Source: Sapria himalayana (taxonomy: Eukaryota > Streptophyta > Magnoliopsida > Malpighiales > Rafflesiaceae). Taken from it: a stretch of 64,000 nucleotides of DNA. A program made the position numbers and the translations under genes. Below, piece after piece: positions 39,353 to 52,480 of the stretch (position 1 is the first letter of the stretch; every line of letters begins with the position of its first letter). A model generated the notes under the pieces. The model was not told the origin of the DNA. It saw only the letters and a program-made list of their open reading frames with translations, and searched no databases. The stretch is taken from assembly GCA_029783825.1 (NCBI GenBank), contig JAREIK010000764.1, positions 2,501 to 66,500 of the forward strand. The letters run 5' to 3'.

Positions 39353-40004
39353 ATTACGTTCGCTATTATGTTTCTTTCATGGCTGATTTATGAGCTTCTC
39401 TAGACTATTATGCATTTCTATTTAATTTTACTTATCATCTAGTTTGTGCTTTGCTTATTCACTTGATATCTACATGAAAACATCCATTGAGTATCCAAGT
39501 AATTTTACACGTGGAACTTGATTGAGTATATATGCACATGTTCACTATAGTGTATATGTACATATATTATATGTATAAGTATTTACTAGTATATATATAC
39601 ATACTTGTACATATATACACTATAGTGTAAATGTACATACATGTACATATATACTATAGTGTATATGTATACTCGTATATATGTACATATACACTGTAGT
39701 GTATATGTACATATAAATACTTGTACATATATACTAGCATATGTGTACATATACATATATACCAGTGTATACATATATACTGCTATATATGTATAAGTAC
39801 ATATATATCAGTATATATATACATATATAATATGGTATATATGTACAAATATTTTATAGTTTATATATTTATGACAAAGTTTTGCAAAATCATGACATAG
39901 AGTTTTTAGTGAAGTAGAATTTAGCATGGTTTGCATTAAATTAAAATTTTGCAAGGTTTGTAGTAATCTAATACTCTTCATTTGTTATATCTGCTACTAA
40001 ACTA
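39353..40004. repeat. TGTACATATATAC/TATAGTGTATA repeats and AT-rich spacer
   Basis: 39530-39850 is built of TATATGTACATATA and ACTATAGTGTATA motifs, many self-complementary, like the AT repeats that follow the (RGY)n blocks in E2 and at 43220-43420. The rest is AT-rich without a gene. Confidence 0.6.
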
Positions 40005-40320
40005 TATGTGTATACATATATATAAATATTAGTATAATTTTATAAAACTCTATATAATTAAATATAAGTATATTTGTAATTATGTATACATATATGTATA
40101 TATATATGTAAATCTATATATTTCTTTATAACTTTGTATATATTTATGTATTTTTAAACATTACTTCTTGTATGAATATATCTATATATAACTATATGTT
40201 TAAATATATATAACATATTTATAACTATATATACTATATGTATAATAACATATAAATATAAATATCTGTATCTTAATATATGTATAACTATAAAAACTTT
40301 TTACATTTAGATTAGGGATT
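40005..40320 (+). repeat. AACTATAT satellite, partial unit
   Basis: The same satellite sub-motifs in order (AATTAAATATAAGTATATTT, CTATATATACTATATGTATA), about 0.6 of a unit, separated from the main block by the duplicated segment. Confidence 0.75.
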
Positions 40321-41284
40321 AATCAGATATAAGAATAAAAAAGTAAAATTTATGATTAATTAAAAAATTTATTTAAATATTAAGAAATTAAGTATTTTTG
40401 TTTAATGAAATTATGATTATGAAGTATCTGAAGATGATATCTTTTTAATTTAAATAAGTAAGAGGTAAGTGATAGGTTGGTTTGTTAAATATGACTCTTT
40501 ATAACCTGTTAAAATACTTTGACATCAATTATTGTTCTACTGTTTTTAGAGGATATGAAGAATCTAGATGCATTAAGTTTGTAAAAATTATATAACATTT
40601 TTTTCGTGATATCTAAAATGTTTCGTGATTTGCTAATCTTTACTGTGTTTAGTGTATATTAAAATCTATCGTATTTATGATTGTGAATATTATTTTAGAT
40701 AGGAAAATCAAATTACAATCAATATTATTGAAAATTTGTTATGATAGAAAGATTAAGATACTACATAGATTAGCCTTCAAAATCAAATTCATACATTACA
40801 ACAAAATACATGTAATGATGTATATGATAAAATTATTAGTTGTACAGATCATAACAGTTAGATTGAAAAAGATGTTATAATTTTTATCATTTTATGACTT
40901 AATGATTTGTAATATTATTTATGTTTTAGTTATATTTTGAAAGATAATGTTAGCATATTTTATTTTAATAAGTATTAATTATAAGTTTAAATTAAATAAT
41001 TTTTTTAATATTTTTTTTAATTCATAATTTTAAATTTTTTATATACTAGGTATGTAGGTATATATTTTGTATTTACATTATGTATACATGTATCTACACA
41101 ATAATTTCTATCTATATACAATGTGTATATGTATATATTCAATATGAGTGTATATACACATTGTATGTACATTCTATATACATTATGTAAATATTTTGTA
41201 TATTGTAATACACAATAATTATATTATGTGTATATATAGATACACAAAAATTAACACATCTATGTTATGTATAATATATTGATA
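40321..41284. other. AT-rich spacer
   Basis: No gene, clear repeat or terminus is seen. Short frames only; 41040-41280 has TATACATTATGTATA-type sequence. Confidence 0.5.
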
Positions 41285-41515
41285 TAATGCTGACATCATG
41301 CTCAGCACTTGCCGCTTGCACACACTGTCCAAGGGACATGGCCCATAAAAGTCTAGGGCCCAGAGACTGGGCCCTTGTGAAGTGGACCAGGTGCCGTGGA
41401 CAGGCCCTGACGAGGGCATGCATGGCTTTCCTTGTTCAGACCCAGGCTATTCTAGGTTCGGCACGTGATAGGCCAGGAAATAGCTATTCTCATCACAATT
41501 GTTGGCAAAGATTTT
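41285..41515. other. GC-rich segment of unknown origin
   Basis: About 230 bp with a composition near 55% GC (GGGCCCAGAGACTGGGCCC, GGACCAGGTGCCGTGGACAG) inside AT-rich DNA. A short hairpin GGGCCC-AGAGACT-GGGCCC is visible. No domain, terminal repeats or target duplication could be assigned. Confidence 0.5.
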
Positions 41516-42962
41516 AATGAGAACTATCTGGACTATCTTAATTTCTTTTTTCTATGAAGTTTGAGGTGATGAATATTTATAATATTCATTATATTTGTTG
41601 CACAATTTTAATGTATGTATTTTTTTTTACTTGTATATAGTCTATGTAGTGTAGTTCTTATATTGATGGCATGCTCCAAACACTTTTACTTTTGTTCTTT
41701 AAAAAAACATCAGGTGTCTTGGGGCAGTCTCCAACATGTTAGCTGAAATGATGGTGGTGGTAGCGGCATTATCACTTTTATTTCCCCCACTTTCATATCA
41801 TGTTCAATAATATGAATACATGCATTTAGGTGCCTCATTCCTAATGCAACCAAACCTATAAAAGAGACCAGGTACAAAGTCACACAGAAGAAGAAATACA
41901 TGATGAAAATTTATCTTTAAAAGCATGTTAGATTTATAAGATAAAAAGAATGTTGTGATTGAATTAGCATCAAGGTCATTGGAGATTGTATTATTTTGTT
42001 TTGGCACGTGTTGTTTTTTTTGTTTTGTTTTGGAAGATAAAAATTCTATTTTTCTAGGCATGTACTGTTCTGATTTTCACTGGGCGACATTTTTTATTTT
42101 CTATTTGTCAATTAGTTTTCGTAAAGTCTGAAGCCTACGCAATTTGTTAATGATACTAGGTTTCTACTTACCATGTAGAGTTGAATGTTCTGGCAGTGCA
42201 ATAGTGGGCCACATGTGCTATCTCTTGTGGTGTGCTGATCTTTATTTTCAGCCATGTGGTGCATGACATGCACTGTATATGTACAAATACCAAGTATGTA
42301 AGTATGAACATACTAGGTATATACATAAGTATATACCGAGTATATACGTAGGTATATAATGAGTGTGTAGATAAGTGTGTGCATATATTTATTTGTAGAC
42401 ATGTATATATTGTCATACATACATTCCCATTCACATACACACACACACACACACACATTTGAATATATAATTGCTCGGGCTGGTCTGGTCATCATCATGC
42501 ATTACTTACCGATGCATGTCATAAAAGTCATGAATATTAGACCTTTCCTAAACGGTGGCATGAAGATATTTCTTATCTAGGCAAGCCAGGCAGCCATAGG
42601 TTGGTCTTAAATCTTTTAGTAATTGTGTAGATATGTGATTATCACATGGTACAAAGGGTATGTATGAGAAAATAAGTTTTTTTGCAGTAGGCACTGCAAT
42701 GATTGATTATAATTGTACTATGTCTTAGGATGATGATAATGATGCTCGTGTAGTCATGCGTAAGTTTTTTACATCTCACAAAACTATATTCAATTGGAAG
42801 GAAAAATGTATCATTACCTGATTTTTATAGGTCGCGAGTGCCAAGAGGAACATCGGGTCTTGTTTAGGGAGAAGTAGCTCGCCGCCACGTCAAAAACTCG
42901 CTCAATCTCAAAACGAGGGGTTTTTAGGAAAGTTCATCAGTCGAGCATCATCGCCATTCCCA
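41516..42962. other. Spacer without recognisable gene
   Basis: Mixed-composition DNA with short frames only. A CA tract is at about 42436-42460, and TATACATAAGTATATACC-type repeats at 42270-42370. 42830-42960 is less AT-rich (CGCGAGTGCCAAGAGG) and leads into the (RGY)n module. Confidence 0.45.
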
Positions 42963-43710
42963 CTTTTATTATCAGTGATAGATAGCGGTAGTAGCTACCA
43001 CGATAGCGGTAGTAGCTACTACGGCAGCAGTAGCAGCAGTGGTAGCAGTGGCAACAACAATAGCAGGAGTAGCAATAATGGTGCTGGTAGGAGCAGTAGT
43101 AGTGGCAACTACAGCAGGGGAAGTGGAACCAACAACGGCAGCAATGGCAACAACAGTAGGGGCAGCGGTAGTAGTAGTAGTAGCAGCTATAGTAGCAGTT
43201 ATGGCAGTGGCAGCAACAGCATCAGCAAGTGCTGTATATACGTACGTATATACACACATATATTACTGCAGTATTTGTACATATAATACTACATCATTAT
43301 ATGTACATATATACTGAGTATATACATACTCAGTATATATGTACATATAATACTGGAGAAATATATGATAATATACACTATAGTATATATGAACATATAT
43401 ACTACAGTATTATATATTTATCAACACATAACTTTTTTTATTTGTTTTTTTTTGATTTTATTCACTTATTTTAATTTCGTACTGATATGGTACCTCATTG
43501 TTCTCCATATGATGTTTGTATAAGTGAGGGATTTTTTTTTACCAAACATGATGCACCGTGACTTGGACAGCTTTGTAGTAGCTGAAAGATGGTGATCGGA
43601 GGAGCTGAGGATGAGAAAGCAACGTCAATGCACAGATAAATTATACTTTATGCACTATTGGTAGGTACATTGATGAATAAGATGTAATAAAATTTTGTTA
43701 TGTCATTGTT
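42963..43710 (+). repeat. Third copy of the CACTA 3' module with (RGY)n block (copy C)
   Basis: Starts TTTTATTATCAGTGATAG, then an RGY block to about 43220, GTACATATAATACT repeats (43230-43430), then CCGTGACTTGGACAGCTTTG, TGGTGATCGGAGGAGC and TTATACTTTATGCACTATTG, the same order as units A and B of E2. After about 43710 the similarity stops; the subterminal repeats and CACTA end are missing. Confidence 0.82.
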
Positions 43711-44238
43711 TTAAATATGTAAGACAAGGATTGCTTAGATTATAGTTATTCAAAATAATTATTCTAATAATTTATTGATCATTTTGTGTTGCACATTAGC
43801 ATGGTGGAGTGCTCATTTTTTCTATGTTCAAGATTCCTATTTATTTGTTCATGGTTATGCTACAAATGATCAGTCTTAATTCATCTGCTAGTTCTTTTGT
43901 TAGCTTGTCAACTCAGTCATGGCGGTGTAGAGCAACCCCCTTATAAGCCTTGGGGGACTGATAGAAAGTTCTGGTTACGAGGAGGCAAGATGTGAACTTT
44001 GATGCCCCAAGCCTAGCTCGTGGCTCATCTTCCAGGTTTTTCTCTACGAATTTTTGGAGATATCTTCGAAAATTTAAATAATCTTCGTATTTCTTATTTA
44101 TATTGATAGCGAAGTTTTGTTCCACCTTTGTAAAGTATAAATGGGATAATACTAATTTGTTGTAATTTTGTATCATTTGAGGCTACATGATTATATATAT
44201 GTCCATATAATAGTATAGTATATACGTACATATATACT
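43711..44238. other. Unassigned spacer between copy C and a CACTA leader fragment
   Basis: Ordinary AT-rich sequence with a less AT-rich patch at 43900-44040. The minus strand is open from 44176 to 43913 (87 codons) but shows no motif I recognise. 44190-44240 has TATATACGTACATATATAC repeats. Confidence 0.4.
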
Positions 44239-44921
44239 ATAGTATATAAAAAACTTTTAAAAAATATAATTAATACAAAATTTGAAAATTTTGAAATATA
44301 ATAAAAATATAAAAATTTTCATTAAAGTTAAAAAAAATAAAATAATAATTAAAAATAAATACATATATGTTTGCCCCTACTAAAATTTATAAGAATTAAA
44401 TAATTGAGTAATATTATTTCTATTAACTTTTAACATACAGTCTTATTAAAATAATTAATATAACTTTTTTTAATTATCTTATCACTTTAAGTAATTTTTT
44501 GAATTTTAAAAATTATAAATGATATCAAATAATATGAAATTTTATGCCTCTAAAATTATTACATATTATCTTCATAAAAATTAATATGATGAATTCTTAA
44601 AAATTTATAACCATAAAATATATATTTCTATATATTTTTAAATATTAAGAGTATTTTATAACTCTTACGAGAGTGGATAGAAGACAAATCATCTTTTCAT
44701 GTATGCCTTATTATATCAGGTTTGTTAATTTTATAGCTATTTGATATTTTTTTTATAAGGCTAAACATATATTTTATTTTTTTTTTGTTTATATATTTAT
44801 TGTTTAATTAATATTATAATAAAAAATTATAAGGTGTATATTTTTTATTTGTAACTTGCTACATGCACATTAATTTAGTTGAAAAAATTTTGATAGTAAA
44901 GAAAATAAATGACTCTTTTTG

Positions 44922-44999
<78 letters not shown>

Positions 45000-45390
45000 T
45001 ATTATATTATCTATTTAATGTTTTTATAATTAAAATATAAATATTTTGGAAATATATATAATTAGTTATTTAATGTTTATTTTGCTGAGACTAAGTCCTC
45101 CATCTTTCTCCCGACATTTTCAAAGAATAAGTGACACAATTACTCCATAGTCCCCCATTCTTCTCTCGATACCGACGCAACATAAATATATTCGAATTAA
45201 GCAATAATCTGTTATTGATTTGAGGTACGTTTTCTACACTAATTCTTCTTCGATTATCTTAATGCGTATTGATTCTGTTAATTTTTTTTCTGAATTTCCT
45301 CTTCTTTAATCGTATACATTAATTTAATATAACTTATTGTGATACATACCTAATGCATTTTTGTTGTGTTGGGCAGTAAGTATGCTAATA
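44239..45390 (+). mobile_element. CACTA 5' leader fragment
   Basis: Matches E2 from about 10840 to 12370 (without the MITE) and E4 from about 53930 to 54850: AAATTTTGAAATATAATAAAAATATA, CTAGAAGACTAATCATCTTT-like sequence, TTTGTTAATTTT, a TA tract (about 44927-44964) followed by a TTTA run (about 44966-45000), the C-rich leader (45090-45180) and the GATTTGAGGTACGT donor at 45225. No terminus, subterminal block or transposase gene accompanies it. Confidence 0.83.
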
Positions 45391-46599
45391 TAAACTTAAT
45401 TTAATTATATTTTTTTAATACATATTTTGTTAATTTAATTATATTGTTTTTTATATACATATTCTGTTAATTTAATTATAATTGGATTGCTTATATAAAC
45501 TTAGTCGTATATAACACAAAATGGGTGTTTTTTGTTGCACAGTGTGTGTATAACACATAAATATTTAAGTGTATTTTATTATAATTATAACTATAAAAAT
45601 AGTTTACATAAACATACCTATATATAAATATAACAACATATATATATATATATATTACATAATTTTATATATGATACATTCAATATACATGTCGTGTATT
45701 TCAGATATAATTAGTATTATACATATAACATTATATACATATTTTACATAAATAAAGATATATTGACTTTATGATAGGATTTTAATAATGTATATTTGAA
45801 ATTTGTAAGTCATCATTATGAAATACACTTCTAATAAAATGAAAATATTTATTATTTCATAATGCCTTGCCTACCCAATAATTATAATTAAATTAATGTG
45901 TGTAAACTATATTTTATACATGACTTTATGTATAGGGAAAAACACACACTCTTATAAAAATGTAAGAGTGTATTTAATAATTGTAAATTTAATGTATAGT
46001 CACATTAATATTTGTTAATGTCAAATTAATATTTGTAAATATTTATTGATCAGTTTTCAATTAGTTCAAATAAAAATGTAATAGGCTTTATATAAACTGA
46101 TACTAATTTACAAGACATTTAAATACATGTATATATTTGACTATATTTTAATTACTATGTTTAATTAAATGCCGCATAGGCTCCCTTATAAATACCCTAG
46201 CATTGACTATCAATATGATTCATACTGGATTAAAATATATAAGATATCCAGCTCATCTGACATACATTATTTCCTACATGAATTGATGTCGATGACTTTT
46301 TGATGGGTTTGAGAATTTCCACATATATGGATGAGTAGCTCTCAAATATTTTATCACCTATATAGCCATTAACTCATAAATTATATACCTATGGACTTGA
46401 TATTGTTTACTTATTATAAGCTAACCATAGAATTATTTACTTGAGTAAACACTAGAAACTATTTACTTATTGTAAGCTTACATAATGAAAAAATTTTGAT
46501 AATTAATCCAAATAATCAATATCTATGAAAAGATAATCCAGATTCATAGAGTTAACTTTATTACTTATTAAACTCATATACTTGTGATACATTTTACCA
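45391..46599. other. AT-rich spacer
   Basis: No gene or terminus is visible. Short TA-rich stretches (about 45630-45660) and ordinary AT-rich DNA. Confidence 0.5.
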
Positions 46600-47565
46600 T
46601 TCTATAAAATAGCTAACACTTGCATTGATTTTTGTAGTGCATTGTCTCTTTATAATTTCAATACTTAATGGTCTTTGAGCTATTATAATTACAATGATAG
46701 TAGGTTTAGACCTCTTGTTTTTGATTTGCTTTGACATTTTCTCTTGGTTGAATTTCTTTCAATTAACATTGTATATAATTCTAAAGAGGTTGATATTTCA
46801 CTTGTCTATCTTTGTTGAATCTCCTTGTTCAGAATTAGATCTTGAACATCATCAAATTTTAATTTATTAGTTCTTGATGAACTATGAGCAACTATTATTG
46901 TAATATGATAATTTTTAATAGAGAACACAGAAGTATCAATGCACATACTTCATCATTGACTTTAATACCAAGCAAACTTAATTGGGTCGTGATTGTGTTG
47001 ACTTTATTGAGTGTTGGGTCACTGATGTGCTTTCTGTCACCTTCAGATTGAAAAAATACTGCATCATGTGCACTTTTTTAGCATCAATTAGTTTTTCATA
47101 GATACTAGCAAGAGCCATTGTAAGCCTTACTATGCTCTTCTCATTTTTTATATTGAAAGTACGTTTGTAAGATATCATATTTCAGATGAATTCAAGTGCT
47201 AGTATGTGCTCTTCTTTCTTCATAGACTCGATCATCTTCCTCAGAAGGGATTGATATAGATTTTTCTAGTATATATAATCATCCATCTATTTTTTCAAGA
47301 ATCCAAATATCGTTCTATAGATTTTTTTTTATTTTAACTTTTCCTTCTAATGCAGCCATTACTGTCTACAAAATATAAATTCTTCTAGACAATTCTTGCA
47401 AAACACTATGTATGAGAATTGAGAACACCTCTTTTAGCATGCTGATATTGTCTACAAAATATTTACTATTTATTAAATTCATTATTATCACCAATAGTAA
47501 CTTCGCCCAATGTTGCATCATAATGCACAACCTAAACCTCCAATACCAATTGTTGATAATAACTT
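46600..47565 (-). pseudogene. Copia (Ty1) retrotransposon gag fragment
   Basis: Read on the minus strand, this is the 5' end of a Copia element. Starting near 47555 is a primer-binding-like TGGTATTGGAGG, 9 of 12 bases of the usual initiator-Met tRNA complement. Then come a degraded gag start (MAALEGKVKI near 47355) and, in shifting frames, typical gag pieces: LASIYEKLIDAKKVHMMQYF, STSVTQHS (47178-46978), LGIKVNDEVCALILLCSL, and RTNKLKFDDVQDLILNKEI near 46830-46880. A weak trace of a Cys/His knuckle follows toward 46650. Stops and frameshifts are frequent. No protease, integrase or reverse transcriptase is seen, and the 5' LTR is missing because the GATA array begins about 30 bp beyond the binding site. 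Confidence 0.82.
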
Positions 47566-47584
47566 GATTTCCTATTTGTTCGAT

Positions 47585-48745
47585 AGACATTTAGATAAAC
47601 AAACAAATATAAAGGTAAATAGATAGAATTAGTGATAGATAGATATATAGATATATAGATATATGTATATATATATAAAGAAAAACAAATAGGCTGATAA
47701 ATAGAAAGACAGTTAGATAGTTTGTGAGATAGAAAAATAGAAAGAAGATATATAAATTAATTGATAAATATAATAGTTAGATAGTTACATAGATATATAG
47801 ATTGACAAATAAACATTTTGACATAAAATAGTTAGATAGAAGGATAAACAGATAGACAATTATATAGATAAACATATAGATAGATACATAAATATACAAA
47901 TAGACAGATTGATTGATTGATAGTCAGATTGATAGATAGACTAATAGACTGAAAAACTGATAGACTGATAGACTGATATAGAGGCAAATAGATATATAGA
48001 AAGACAGATAGAGAGATATAAAACTAAATAATTAGAAAGACAAATAGATAGATAGATAGTTAGGTAGAGAGCTATATAGATAGATAGATATAAATATAGA
48101 TAGATAGATTGATTGATTGATAAAAATATAAATATATGGATATAAAGATAGATAGATAGATAGACATTTAGAAAGGTATATAGATAGAGAGATAAATAGC
48201 TAGATATATAGATAGATAAATAGATAGATTATTAGACTGATAGATAGACAAATAGTTATAAACATAGATATATAGATAGACAGACAGACAGAGAGAGAGA
48301 TAGATAGATAGACAGATATATAGATAGATAGTTAGACAAATAGATAGATAGATTGATAGATAAATTTATATATAGACTAATATACAAATTTATTGACAGA
48401 TTGATCGACAAATTGATAGAGTGATTGATAGACTATTTGATAGACAGATTAATAGACATAATGATAGATAGATATATAGACAGACAAAACATAGAGAGAT
48501 AGATACATACATACAAAGATAAGATAGATAGAAAGACATATTGATTGATTGATATATAGATAGAAAGATAGATATAGAGATAAATAGACAGATATATAGA
48601 TAGATAGACAGGCATACATAAAGATAGATAGACAAATATATAGATAGATAGTTAGATCAACAAATATATAGACAAATAGATTGATATATAAATAGACAAA
48701 TAGATATACATATAGTTAGATAAATACATAGATAGATAGATAGAT

Positions 48746-48784
<39 letters not shown>

Positions 48785-49068
48785 TTTATTGACATTTAGA
48801 TATATAGAAAGATAAATAGATAGATAGATAGAGACATCCGTAAAAAATTGATAGATATATGGATAGATAGATAGATAGATATAGAGATAAATAGATAGTT
48901 AAACATAAAGATAGATAGATAAATAGATATATTGATAGATTTATAGATAAATAGATAGATAGATTGATTGATAGATATATACACATATAGATAGAGAGAT
49001 AGATTGATAGACAGACAAATAGATATATAGATAAGTTGATAAATAAATAGAGATAGACAGATAAATAG

Positions 49069-49104
<36 letters not shown>

Positions 49105-49962
49105 ATATTTAGATATATTGATAGATAGATAGATATATAGATATAAAGATTGACAGAATGATAGACATATTGATAGACAAATTAATTGACATTATAATAG
49201 ATAGATTAAAAGATTGATTGATATATAGATTTAAAGAAAGATTGATAGACAAATTGATAGTGAGAATGATAAATAGATTGAAAGACAGATTAAATGACAG
49301 ATAGATAGACATATACATAGATAAATTGATAAAAATATAGATAGACAAATAGATAGACAGATATATAGATAGATTATTAGATAGATTGATTTACAAATAG
49401 ATTGATAGATATAGATTGAAAGATAGGTAGAGATATAGATTGATAAAAAAATATTCGGATATATAGACATATAAATAGACAGAAAGATATACTAATAGAT
49501 AAATATATATATATATATATAGATAGAAAGATAGATAAAAAGATAGATAGACATATAGATAGATAGATAGATCGATCGATAGATTCAAAGATAGATAGAT
49601 AAATAGATAGAAAAATAGATAGATAGATAGACAAGTAGATAGACAGATTAATATACAAATATATAGATAAATATATAGAAAGATTAATAGATAAATAGAC
49701 AAATAGATAGTCAGATTGATAATTTTTTTGAAAGTTAGATTGATAGACAGATTGATATATAGTTTGATAGCCTGATTAATACACATATTAATAGATAGAT
49801 TAGTAAATATATTGAAAGATAGATTGTTTGATATATTTATAAATAATTAGATAGAAAGATACATAGACATTTAGATGAATAGATAGATAGACATGTAGAT
49901 AGAAAATAAATATATAGATAAATAAATAGATAGACAATAGATAGGCAAAAAGATAGAAAGAT

Positions 49963-49995
<33 letters not shown>

Positions 49996-51329
49996 AACAT
50001 ATAGATAGGCAGATAGATAGAAGATATATTGAAAGATAGATTGGCAAATAGATAGTTAGATAGATTGACACATAGATAGACATATAAATAGATAGATTAA
50101 TAGATAAATAGATAGATAAATAATAATATAAAAATATTAGACATATAGGAAAATAGATAGATATAAATTTCAATTGATAGATAGATAGATTGATTGACAG
50201 ATAGATAGTTAGATAGACAAATAGATAGATAGTAATATGAAAATATAGATAGATAGATAAATAGATATGTATATAGATAAATAGATAGATAGATAAACAA
50301 ATAGATAATCAGATAGACAAATAGACAGATAGACAGACAGATAGATAGACATACAGATAGATAGATAGATAGGTAGGTAGGTAGATATATAGATAGATAG
50401 AATGATAGAAAGATAGATATATAGATAGATAGCCATAAACATAGACATATAGATAGATAGATTAATAGACATAATAATAAACAGATTTATAAATAGATTA
50501 ATAGACAAATTGATAAACAGCTTGATAAACATATTAATAGATAGATTGATAGGCTGAATGTAAGACTGATTAAAAGACTATTAGATAGATAGTCAAATTG
50601 ATAAAAATGTAGATAAACAGATAATATAAAGAGATAAATAGACAGATTATTAGTCAGATAGATAGATTAATTGAGAGATAGATTGAGAGATAGATTGAAA
50701 AATAAATAGGTAGATAATATAATCGATAGATAGATATATAGTCATATAGATAGAGATATAGATATATAGAAAGATAAATAATTAGATAGTTAGATAAATA
50801 TACTGATAGATAGACTGAAAGATAGACAGACAGACAGGCAGATAGATAGATAGATAGACAGATAGATAAAAAGATTGTTAGCAAGAAAGATAGATAGATA
50901 GCTAGATAATATAAATAAATATAAATATAAATAAATAAATAAATAATATATATATATATATAGAAACATAGATTTCCAAATCGATAGGCAAATATATAAA
51001 TAGATTAAAATTATATAGGCAAATAGATAGTCAGATTGATAATTAGATTGAAAGATATATCGAGAGATAGATTTATCACCAATTTGATAGCCAAATTGAT
51101 ACATAGATTGATAGAAAAATTGGTAGATAGATTGTTAGACATATTTATATACAGAAATTTATACATATAGATAGTCATTTATATAGATAGATAGATAAAT
51201 AGGTAGGTATTAAATAGATAGATAGATAGACACAAAGATAGATTGAAAGATAGATAGAAAAATAAACCGATAGATCGATAGACAAAAAAATAAACCAATA
51301 GATAAATATATAATTAGATATATAAACAC

Positions 51330-51363
<34 letters not shown>

Positions 51364-52015
51364 TGATTGATAAATAGATATATAGATAGACAAAATAAAG
51401 ATAGACAAATAGATAGATAGATAGACAGACAAAAAGACAAATAAATAGATAGACAAATAGACAGACATATAAAAAGAAAGATAAATAGACGAATAAACCA
51501 ATAGATAAATAAACATATAGATAGACATATAGATAGATAGATATACAAACAAAAAGGCAAATATATAGATAGACAGATAGAAAGAAAGATATATAGACAA
51601 TTTAAAAAACATATAGACATATAGATAGATAGACAAATCTAAAGAAAGACAAATGGATAGTAAGTTAGACAGATAGATTGATTAGTAGATTAACAAAAGA
51701 TAGATATATAAATATTTATATAGACAAATAGATAGACAGACAGATAAATAAATAGATAGACAAATAGTTATACAGATAGATAGATAGATAGATAAATCGA
51801 TAGATAGATAGATTGATAGATTGATAAACAGATAGATAGACTGATAGATAGACATATAGATGGATGGATATGCAAATAGATAGAGAGACAGATAGATATA
51901 CAAACAGATAGATAGTTAGATATACATACATATATATAAAGAAATAGATATATAGATAGATAGACAAACTGATAGATAAATAGATAGACAGACATTTATA
52001 AATATAGATAGATAG

Positions 52016-52052
<37 letters not shown>

Positions 52053-52480
52053 TAGATAGATAGATAGATAGACATATATACATAGAAATAGATATATAGT
52101 CAGATATACAAAGTGATATATAGAGAGATAGATAGATAGATAGACATATAGATATACTTATAGATAGTTAGACAAATAGATTGACAGATACATATGTAGA
52201 TAGATTGAGAGATGATAGATAGACAGATTGAATTATAGACATTCAAATAGGTAGTCATATAAACAAATAGATTGACAGATAGATAGATAGATATATAGAT
52301 ATAGAGATAGATATACTATTAGATAGACATATAGACTGATATATAGATAGATAAATAGATATATAGATAGTTTGAAACATATATTGATAGAAAGATAATA
52401 AATAGATAGACATACTGATACATAAATAGACTGATAGAAAGACAGATACATAAATAGGTAGATAGACAAATAGATAGAAT
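47585..52480. repeat. Second degenerate GATA array
   Basis: About 4.9 kb of imperfect GATA repeats in the same sense as 27975-33360. AT tracts lie at about 48747-48782, 49068-49101 and 52016-52034, the last followed by a CA tract (52034-52052). It begins within a few bases of the Copia remnant and ends exactly at the E4 terminus. Tyr/Ser/Leu/Ile-rich open frames here are repeat artefacts. Confidence 0.95.

Noticed and set aside
43915..43970. tRNA-like stretch (GTGTAGAGCAACCCCC...GGGGG)
   Set aside because: It resembles a D-arm and anticodon stem, but the loop is too long, no acceptor stem pairs and no clear B box follows.
43913..44176. 87-codon minus-strand frame
   Set aside because: No recognisable domain, not conserved with any other part of the window; kept only as spacer content.
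52478..52480. AAT as a possible target-site duplication of E4
   Set aside because: The E4 right end lies outside the window, so no pair can be tested.
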